Positions 6,863 through 12,299 of a stretch of 12,299 nt of DNA are shown here, piece by piece. The number at the start of each line of letters is the position of its first letter. Position 1 is the stretch's first letter. The DNA comes from Planctomycetota bacterium (GTDB lineage: Bacteria; Planctomycetota; Planctomycetia; Isosphaerales; Isosphaeraceae), in NCBI GenBank assembly GCA_021807585.1, contig JAKBCQ010000018.1, positions 1-12,299 on the forward strand, written 5' to 3'. A model generated the notes under the pieces. It searched no databases, was not told the DNA's origin, and saw nothing but the letters and a program-made list of their open reading frames with translations. A program made the translations under genes and the position numbers.

Positions 6863-6891
6863 TATTTTTAGCGTTTTTAACGCGGGGTCAA
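6863..6891 (-). promoter_or_regulatory. Promoter of the regulator gene
   Basis: On the minus strand TTGACC (6891-6886) is followed by a 17-nt spacer and AAAATA (6868-6863); a 16-nt spacer would give AAAAAT. The -35 box matches five of six consensus bases, while the -10 box is weak. It lies about 60 nt before the ATG at 6801. Confidence 0.45.
6871..6883. promoter_or_regulatory. Operator-like dyad GCGTTTTTAACGC
   Basis: A perfect inverted repeat with 5-bp arms GCGTT/AACGC and a 3-bp centre, sitting entirely in the spacer between the -35 and -10 boxes of the regulator promoter. This is the classical place for a repressor to block polymerase, so autoregulation by the helix-turn-helix protein is a reasonable inference. 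Confidence 0.45.
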
Positions 6892-7010
6892 CACAATTAC
6901 GCCCGAATGTTTTCGCGAATCAACATTGCGAATCCCATGGGTTTAAGAACGAGGCGCGGAATCGAGTCGAACGTCGATCGATCGAGCCATTTTGGGCCAA
7001 GCGCCTGCGA

Positions 7011-7676
7011 TTACACCTTGTCGTCATCGTCAAGTTCAATTCCGAGCAAGAAGTCGGCGACGGCGTCGTCGCCCATCTCGTGCACGGGGGGTTCCGCGGG
7101 CTCGGCGACCGCCGGAGCGGGAGCGGGAGCCGGAGCGGCCGCGGGCGGCGCCGGAGCAGAGGCCGGAGCAGGGGCCGGAGCGGCTGCGGCGGCGGGTTGT
7201 TGAGCGGGCTTCGGTGCGGGCTTGGAATGAGCCGTCGCGTCGGTCACGAGCTGCGTCGCATCGTCGCCAGGTTCGTCGTCGAACGTGATCTCGTACTCGG
7301 CGTCGTCGGGGCTCGCCGACGCGACCGCGCCCGCCCCGGCTACCGCGACTTCCGCGGGCTGATCGGCGGGCTTCGCCGCCGCGTCCAACTTCTCGACCCG
7401 AAATCGAATCGGCCCGATCGATAATTCATCGCCGATTTCCAATACCTGCTGCTGGTTGATCTTCTTACCGTTAACAAACGTTCCGTTCGAGCTCCCCAAA
7501 TCCTTGACGAGCAAGTGCCCCAATTTCTCGAACAGCTCGCAGTGCTTCCGGCTCACCTGCGACGAATTGATCCGAACCTGGCATCCCTGCTGCCGGCCCA
7601 TCGTCGACGAACCCGCACCCAGTCGAACGACCTTGGCGCGAGATCGACCTTGTACCACGACCAATTGAAACGGCAT
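7011..7676 (-). CDS. FHA domain protein with Ala/Pro-rich linker and acidic tail
   Basis: A 221-residue cytoplasmic protein. FHA domains bind phosphothreonine peptides, and bacterial ones often act with Ser/Thr kinases. The domain spans about residues 1-95 and has the conserved residues: Gly27-Arg28, Ser42-x-x-His45 in SRKH, and GSSNGTFVNG (61-70) with Asn64 and Asn69. After it comes an acidic stretch with YEITFDDEPGDDATQ (128-142), then a low-complexity Ala/Pro tract (about 153-190), and a terminal acidic peptide DDAVADFLLGIELDDDDK (203-220) that may be a short binding motif. Threonines in the acidic stretch (Thr131, Thr141) are candidate phosphosites. ATG 7676 is chosen because the domain begins at once; an in-frame TTG at 7691 would add five residues. 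The neighbouring divergent Ser/Thr kinase is a natural partner, by inference. Confidence 0.9.
   Translation of the reverse strand: MPFQLVVVQGRSRAKVVRLGAGSSTMGRQQGCQVRINSSQVSRKHCELFEKLGHLLVKDLGSSNGTFVNGKKINQQQVLEIGDELSIGPIRFRVEKLDAAAKPADQPAEVAVAGAGAVASASPDDAEYEITFDDEPGDDATQLVTDATAHSKPAPKPAQQPAAAAAPAPAPASAPAPPAAAPAPAPAPAVAEPAEPPVHEMGDDAVADFLLGIELDDDDKV
7108..7200. repeat. Low-complexity GCCGGAGCG-type repeat
   Basis: Imperfect tandem units of GGAGCG, GGAGCC and GGAGCA encode the Ala-Pro tract of the FHA protein on the minus strand. Such tracts expand and contract readily, so linker length may vary between relatives. Confidence 0.7.
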
Positions 7677-8084
7677 CGGAATGCGCCCCAACCGAATTCG
7701 TCAATAAAATATCAAGAAGATCGCTACGGGAAGAGAATTCATCCTACCCGAAAGACCCGACTCCCGCAAATTCTTTGTCGCCAAAATCCAACATCGATCC
7801 GGTTTCTCGAATCCTTGGAACCGCGAACCCCACGCACAACAGTTCCCCACGATTCGATCACCGTCAACTCCGTCGAACTCGAACCGCGCCTCATCGTCGA
7901 GCCGCCATCAAGCGCCTGAATGTTTAGTCTTGCATTTCGATCTCCGTTGATCGATACCGCGGCGCGGCTTTGTCGCGATCGTTCCCGCGACGAGTCACTG
8001 GCGAATCGACCGAATTCGGGCGCACAATAGAGAGAGATTGAGACGAATCTGCGATCGATCCCTTTTCGCACTTACGGATGTTCC
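7677..8084. other. Divergent intergenic region between FHA and kinase genes
   Basis: A 408-nt non-coding region. The FHA side is AT-rich near 7700-7720, suited to a promoter. The kinase side has CACAAT at about 8026-8031 as a poor -10 candidate and GGATG just before the ATG at 8085. Open frames here have no recognisable protein features. I see no stable RNA or long repeat. Confidence 0.5.
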
Positions 8085-9869
8085 ATGCTCTCGGGCGTTC
8101 CCGCCGAATCCGAGCTTTCCAATCGTCGCCTCGACACGCCCGATTGGCGTCCCGAGGCCGCGCCTAACGGGGTCGCGGCGAATTCGAGCCGAGCGGCCGA
8201 CTCCGATCCGTCCCAAACCGAGCCGAGCGCGGTTCCGCCCGCCGAATCCAGACCGAATGACGCCGCGCCCGCCGTATCCGAGCCGAACGGTTTCGAGCCC
8301 GTCAATCTCGCCGATTTCGCGTTTGATTCAACCGCGCCCGCGGACGATTCGGACGGCGCTCAACGATCAACCGCCAAGGAGGGGGTTCGCTCGGTCGACA
8401 GTACGATTTCCATTCCTGGAATGGCCGAGAGAAACGATTCCGAAGAGCGTTCCGCGATCACCCCGGGCAGCCATTTCGGCAAATACGAACTGCTTGAAGA
8501 AATCGGCCGCGGCGGTATGGGGGTCGTTTACAAGGCGCGACAAAAAGACCTCGATCGGATCGTCGCTCTCAAGATGATTTTAAGCAATCATCTCGCTTCG
8601 GGAGAGCAAGTCGCCCGGTTTTACGCCGAGGCCCGCGCCGCGGCGCGGATGAATTCGCCCCACGTCGTACGCATCCATGAAGTTGGATCATATGACGGTC
8701 AACATTTTTTCACGATGGAATATGTTGCGGGGCCGAGCCTGGCGACGATCGTCAAGAACGGGCCGTCGCCGTTCGACGTCGCGGCGCGATACGTCAAGGC
8801 GGTCGCTCTCGGAGTCGAGCATCTCCACGGTCAGGGAGTGGTGCACCGCGACCTCAAACCGTCGAATGTATTGCTCGACGAAAACGACGAACCGTCGGTC
8901 ACCGATTTCGGCCTGGCGAAAACGCTTCAAGGAGGCTCCGAGAACACGACCGTGGGGGCGATCGTCGGCACCCCCAGCTACATGGCGCCCGAGCAGGCTT
9001 CGGCGAGCCGGTCGACCGAGGTCGGCCCGCGGAGCGACGTCTATAGCCTTGGCGCCATTTTATATGAATTGATCACCGGTCGACCGCCGTTTCACGAACA
9101 AAATCCCCTTGATACGCTCGTTCAGGTTCTCGAGGGAGAGCCCCCCCGTCCCGGCAGGCTGAGGGCGAATTTGCCCAGGGGACTCGAACTGATCTGTTTA
9201 AAATGTCTCGAAAAAAATCCCGACGACCGCTACGCGTCGGCGGGCGAGCTCGCCGCCGATCTCGAACGTTTTCTCAAAAAAGAACAACTTGAAGTCAAAA
9301 ACGTCGGCGTTTGGCACCGCTTCCGCCGCTGGTCGCGGCGCGAGCCGGCGCTCGTCTCGCGGATGGGGACGATGGCGCTCGTCCTCGCGATCATTCAGAT
9401 CAATCACTCGCTCGTCGGCTCGGCCGAGGCCCCCGGATACGGTCGCTTGCTCGCCGTCGTCGCCGCCTGGGCCGTCGCGTCGATCGGCTACCAGGCCCTC
9501 CTCCGCGACGAACGACGCGCCGATCTCGGCCGCTACGCGTGGGCATGGACCGACGTGTTTTTATTTACAGTTATCGTTTATATTTATAACGGCTTATCCA
9601 CATCGCTTGTCGCGGGTTATTTTTTGATCGTCTCGGCCTCGGGGCTCTGGTTTCGCGAACGGCTCGTCTACTTCACCACCGTGGCTTCGGTTCTCGCGTA
9701 CGCGGTCCTCGTCCTCGCCGAGGCGTGGACGATGGGTTCCTCAATGCCTTCGCCGTATCGACACGTGATCTTCACCTCGGTCCTCGCGGTCTCGGGTTTG
9801 ATCATCGCGTATCAGGTTAAGCGCGTGCGCGCGCTCAGCCTCTATTACGAACGCAGGCCGCTCCCCTGA
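8085..9869 (+). CDS. Membrane Ser/Thr protein kinase (PknB-type domain, six C-terminal helices)
   Basis: A 594-residue Hanks-type kinase. Residues 1-125 are a Pro/Ala/Ser-rich, probably disordered, N-terminal segment. The kinase domain (about 131-396) is complete: Gly-rich loop GRGGMG (141-146), Lys163 in VALK, HRDLKPSN with catalytic Asp256, Asp274 in DFG, and APE ending at Glu303, plus the SDVYSLGAILYELITGRPPF segment. It should therefore be active. A basic juxtamembrane stretch RFRRWSRREP precedes six hydrophobic segments, near 427-445, 455-473, 487-503, 505-521, 527-546 and 559-577. The kinase faces the cytoplasm if the basic stretch follows the positive-inside rule. The membrane module has no large external domain, so it may sense something within the membrane. 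ATG 8085 has GGATG just upstream. The divergent FHA protein is a likely substrate or reader. Confidence 0.93.
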   Translation: MLSGVPAESELSNRRLDTPDWRPEAAPNGVAANSSRAADSDPSQTEPSAVPPAESRPNDAAPAVSEPNGFEPVNLADFAFDSTAPADDSDGAQRSTAKEGVRSVDSTISIPGMAERNDSEERSAITPGSHFGKYELLEEIGRGGMGVVYKARQKDLDRIVALKMILSNHLASGEQVARFYAEARAAARMNSPHVVRIHEVGSYDGQHFFTMEYVAGPSLATIVKNGPSPFDVAARYVKAVALGVEHLHGQGVVHRDLKPSNVLLDENDEPSVTDFGLAKTLQGGSENTTVGAIVGTPSYMAPEQASASRSTEVGPRSDVYSLGAILYELITGRPPFHEQNPLDTLVQVLEGEPPRPGRLRANLPRGLELICLKCLEKNPDDRYASAGELAADLERFLKKEQLEVKNVGVWHRFRRWSRREPALVSRMGTMALVLAIIQINHSLVGSAEAPGYGRLLAVVAAWAVASIGYQALLRDERRADLGRYAWAWTDVFLFTVIVYIYNGLSTSLVAGYFLIVSASGLWFRERLVYFTTVASVLAYAVLVLAEAWTMGSSMPSPYRHVIFTSVLAVSGLIIAYQVKRVRALSLYYERRPLP

Positions 9870-9874
9870 CGAAA

Positions 9875-9885
9875 AGCGGCCCGCT
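9875..9885 (+). terminator. Weak hairpin after the kinase gene
   Basis: AGCG-GCC-CGCT lies six nt after the kinase stop codon and is followed by a T-rich stretch (TTATCCTTTTATCC). The stem is short, so this is a tentative terminator between the kinase and the convergent DUF1559 gene. Confidence 0.3.
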
Positions 9886-9927
9886 CGTTATCCTTTTATC
9901 CTATCAAACTTAAAGAACCCTCATCAT

Positions 9928-10971
9928 TTAATAAGCGCTCGCGTCGACGATCTCGCCGCCGCGGCTCGTCCCGAGCGCGCGCCACACGCCGATCGCCACG
10001 GTGTTCTTGACGAATCGAACCGATCCGTCGAGAAACAGCACGTTCACCCCTCCCGGATGAAACGAACTCGCTCCCACGATCGTATCGATCCCGTGCACCT
10101 CGTTCACCGGCCCCGGAAGACCAAAACACGACTTCCGATTCGGCGCCTGAATGTGTAAATACCCGCCCCCTTTGCCCGATGCGTCGTCGAGCCAGCGCTG
10201 ACCCTTGAAATCCCAGATCGGCGTCGTCGAAGCCTGACACGCTTGCGCATCAAGATCGTTGATATTGAGAGAGCCCTGAAACTGACCGATCCGCGCCGTC
10301 GATTGGAACACCGTCCCCAACACGCTCGAAAACGAACCCGCGGTCCCTTTGACAAACTCGCTGAAGCCCGCGGTTTGCCCCAATCCGTCGGTGATCGAAG
10401 CGAACGTCACAACCCCGCGCTGAAAATGCGCGTCGCAACTATCCAGAAAATATCCAGGTCCGTTGGGCGCCCCCCCGGTCATGAACCGATCAAGACCCAC
10501 GTTGTTCGGATAATTGTTGCTCCCGTTCGACACGAACGCCTGATTTCCAAGCATGAAAACTTCGTTATCCCCCGGATTCGGATCCGACGGACAAAGAAAC
10601 GAAGCCACCCGAGTCGTATACACCGTCATGTTCGTGTAATAACCAAGTCCGTCGGTCAGATCGCACGAATTGAACGCGAAATTAATCGAATTGTAAAGAT
10701 TCGCTTGATCCAAAAACGGCAGCATACGCCCCTTCATCGAGTAATCCTGGATCACGCCGCACGCCGCGCCCGATGGCGGAAACGCATTCTGTTGGCTTTC
10801 ATAATTGTTGAGCGCAAGACCAAGCTGCTTCAGGTTGTTCAGGCATTGCGTCCGCCGCGCCGCCTCGCGCGCCTGCTGTACCGCCGGCAACAATAACGCG
10901 ATCAACACCGAAATGATCGCGATCACCACCAAAAGCTCAATCAATGTGAAACCGTAACGCCTATTACGCAT
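9928..10971 (-). CDS. DUF1559 domain protein with type IV pilin-like N-terminus
   Basis: A 347-residue member of the large planctomycete DUF1559 family, whose function is not established. The N-terminus [20 protein letters not shown] is a prepilin signal: cleavage is expected after Gly7, Phe8 would be methylated, and Glu12 is at position +5. The helix that follows ends in [15 protein letters not shown] and [15 protein letters not shown], both typical of the family. The C-terminus has [19 protein letters not shown], the family hallmark, and the middle is a Gly/Asn-rich beta domain like those of pseudopilins. The ATG at 10971 is preferred because AGGA lies seven nt upstream; ATG 10977 and a GTG at 11088 would add atypical sequence. 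It converges on the kinase gene. Genomes of this phylum usually carry many such paralogs, probably in the cell envelope or a secretion system. Confidence 0.95.
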   Translation of the reverse strand: MRNRRYGFTLIELLVVIAIISVLIALLLPAVQQAREAARRTQCLNNLKQLGLALNNYESQQNAFPPSGAACGVIQDYSMKGRMLPFLDQANLYNSINFAFNSCDLTDGLGYYTNMTVYTTRVASFLCPSDPNPGDNEVFMLGNQAFVSNGSNNYPNNVGLDRFMTGGAPNGPGYFLDSCDAHFQRGVVTFASITDGLGQTAGFSEFVKGTAGSFSSVLGTVFQSTARIGQFQGSLNINDLDAQACQASTTPIWDFKGQRWLDDASGKGGGYLHIQAPNRKSCFGLPGPVNEVHGIDTIVGASSFHPGGVNVLFLDGSVRFVKNTVAIGVWRALGTSRGGEIVDASAY

Positions 10972-11088
10972 AATCATTTCCTGCCGAGCCGAGGGGGATG
11001 AAGACTCGCCGCGATTCCGCGCGGAACGACGGGTCCCTCGCGGCCGTTCACGGCGTCGATCGTCGGCGATCGAACGTCGAACGGTCAC

Positions 11089-11118
11089 ATCCTAGCCGAC
11101 ACCGGTCGTAGCGTTCAA
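11089..11118 (-). promoter_or_regulatory. Promoter candidate for the DUF1559 gene
   Basis: On the minus strand TTGAAC (11118-11113), an 18-nt spacer and TAGGAT (11094-11089), each matching four of six consensus bases. It would give a leader of roughly 110 nt before the ATG at 10971. Confidence 0.35.
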
Positions 11119-11151
11119 GACGTCCAATCGAATCGCTCAAAAAACCTCCAA

Positions 11152-12299
11152 TCACGGATAATACACGATCCCGATCGATCGTGTCAGATCGACGTTCCCC
11201 GCCGCGTTCCGCACGATCCGATTCCCTCGCACGACCGTACCCAAACCCAAACCCAAAGCCTTCACCCCGTAACCTCCATTGGATGCGATCGTATCGCCGC
11301 CGTTCGCCGACCCGATCCGATTGTTCCGAGCGTCGATCAAATCGATCCCGTCCCCCGCGTTCAACGCGATCTGATCCCCCAGAACCGCGTTCCCGCGCGA
11401 CGATCGGATGATTAAACCCGATCCCCCGCTGTAATCGATTTTATCCCTCAGAGCCGCCGGAACTCCCCCGATCGTCGTCGCAAACGTACCAGGGCCAAGA
11501 TACACCCCGCCCCGCGCGTTCCCCAAATTTTCAGTTCCATAAGAATTCGTTCCAATGTACGTATGAAAGATCACGTTATTGTGAGCCGAGCCGACGACGT
11601 CGATTCCGAACCCCTGATTCGACGAAACCGTCACCTCGGGCTCGACCGAGGGTTGAAACCCGCCGACCGCGTTTCCATGCGCGTCGCCGGCGATCTTGAT
11701 CCCGTCGCCGCCGTTGGGAATCGCGGTCTGAATCGACGTGTTCGTGCCGATCGCGGTGTCGGTGATTTGCACCCCCGTCGCGTGACCGCTGAGCTCGATC
11801 CCGTTCCCAAGATTGCCCGAGACGATGCACGTGCGAATCACGTTATCGCCGCCGCTCGACGTGATCATAATCCCGTCGCCACGATTCGGCGCGGCGCCCC
11901 CGAACGCGTAAATGCCCGCGAACGTGTTGAACGAGATGAAGCCGCTCGCCTTGCCGCTCACCTCGATCCCGTTGCGGTTATTGCCCGAGATCACGTTCCC
12001 CAGCGGAATCACCCCCCCCACCTGCGTATCGCTCGAAGATCCTGAAACGAGCAGGCCGTCGCCGCCGTTCGCGACGATCGACGCATTGTTCGCTCCCACG
12101 CCCATAAAATTCGCCTGAACCGTCGTATCGTTCGAATTCGTGATCCGCAACCCGTTTTCACCGTTGCCGCTCAGTACATTATAAAACACAAATGGACTTT
12201 GCTGAAATGTGCAACCGATCAACTGATTGCCGTTCGCGTTCACGATCGCGACGCCGTCGAGCCGATTCCCCAGCGGCGAATCGCCCGACGCCGCCGTGC
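11152..12299 (-). CDS. Right-handed beta-helix repeat protein, 5' part outside window
   Basis: An open frame of 382 codons continues to the window edge. A GTG at 12243 is only an internal Val, because the frame reads on upstream with the same repeat character (NRLDGVAIVNANGNQLIG). The whole visible part consists of irregular repeats of about 22-25 residues built around N-G-G-D-G-I/L-x-I/V and N-x-V-G-G or N-x-I-S-G-N, for example NGGDGLLVSG, NVISGNNRNGIEVSG, NRGDGIMITS, NGNGIELSG-like and NAGDGIDLID. These are parallel beta-helix rungs as in NosD/pectate-lyase-like folds, stacked by Asn ladders. Such proteins are mostly secreted or surface-bound and bind or cleave polysaccharides, but no catalytic residues can be identified. 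The C-terminus ends at IGIVYYP without a visible sorting domain. Full size and any signal peptide lie beyond the window. Confidence 0.88.
   Translation of the reverse strand, partial: TAASGDSPLGNRLDGVAIVNANGNQLIGCTFQQSPFVFYNVLSGNGENGLRITNSNDTTVQANFMGVGANNASIVANGGDGLLVSGSSSDTQVGGVIPLGNVISGNNRNGIEVSGKASGFISFNTFAGIYAFGGAAPNRGDGIMITSSGGDNVIRTCIVSGNLGNGIELSGHATGVQITDTAIGTNTSIQTAIPNGGDGIKIAGDAHGNAVGGFQPSVEPEVTVSSNQGFGIDVVGSAHNNVIFHTYIGTNSYGTENLGNARGGVYLGPGTFATTIGGVPAALRDKIDYSGGSGLIIRSSRGNAVLGDQIALNAGDGIDLIDARNNRIGSANGGDTIASNGGYGVKALGLGLGTVVRGNRIVRNAAGNVDLTRSIGIVYYP
11240..11257. repeat. Three tandem CCCAAA hexamers inside the beta-helix gene
   Basis: Exact (CCCAAA)x3, which encodes the Leu-Gly repeat of the segment ALGLGLGTVV on the minus strand. 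It is short, in frame, and possibly unstable in copy number. Confidence 0.6.

Noticed and set aside
7515..7919. Plus-strand frame containing FLESLEPRTP, reminiscent of the LEPR motif in planctomycete surface proteins
   Set aside because: It begins antisense to the FHA gene, the motif is followed by no hydrophobic or repeat domain, and the frame stops soon after. Chance resemblance is more likely.
1..12299. Search by eye for tRNA, rRNA, CRISPR repeats and insertion-sequence ends
   Set aside because: No cloverleaf with a GTTCGA-type T-loop, no evenly spaced repeats and no transposase or terminal inverted repeats were found.

Overview
The window looks like a piece of a planctomycete chromosome. 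The evidence is a DUF1559 protein with a pilin-type N-terminus, a Ser/Thr kinase beside an FHA protein, a lipoprotein without recognisable relatives, and a long beta-helix protein. Most genes are GC-rich. Assignment below phylum is not possible from this sequence alone. No rRNA, tRNA, CRISPR array, transposase or phage structural gene was seen.

Layout, left to right. Positions 1-900 (-) hold a 3'-truncated cupin of the type-I phosphomannose isomerase kind. Positions 1171-2312 (-) hold a two-gene operon: a HEPN-domain protein and, overlapping it by 22 nt, a 244-residue protein of unknown function. This pair is AT-richer than its surroundings and has a near-consensus sigma70 promoter. Positions 2593-4446 (-) are the translational GTPase TypA/BipA. 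Positions 4806-5498 (-) are a lipoprotein, divergent from a PII-type signal protein (5597-5959, +) that starts at TTG and has lost the end of its C-loop. A LexA/CI-like regulator (5986-6801, -) converges on the PII gene. It has a helix-turn-helix and an S24 fold with both catalytic positions substituted. Its promoter contains a dyad placed exactly between the -35 and -10 elements.

An FHA-domain protein (7011-7676, -) is divergent from a membrane Ser/Thr kinase with six predicted C-terminal helices (8085-9869, +). The pair suggests a phosphorylation and phosphothreonine-recognition partnership. A DUF1559 protein (9928-10971, -) converges on the kinase. The window ends inside the 3' part of a beta-helix-repeat protein (11152-12299, -) whose start lies outside.

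The most unusual features are three. The HEPN/unknown pair looks like a small accessory module. The regulator appears to be a repressor that can no longer cleave itself, with a textbook operator placement. The hexamer CGATCG is massively over-represented, at roughly 48 copies by hand count against about four expected from base composition. This resembles in kind the highly iterated palindromes of cyanobacteria.
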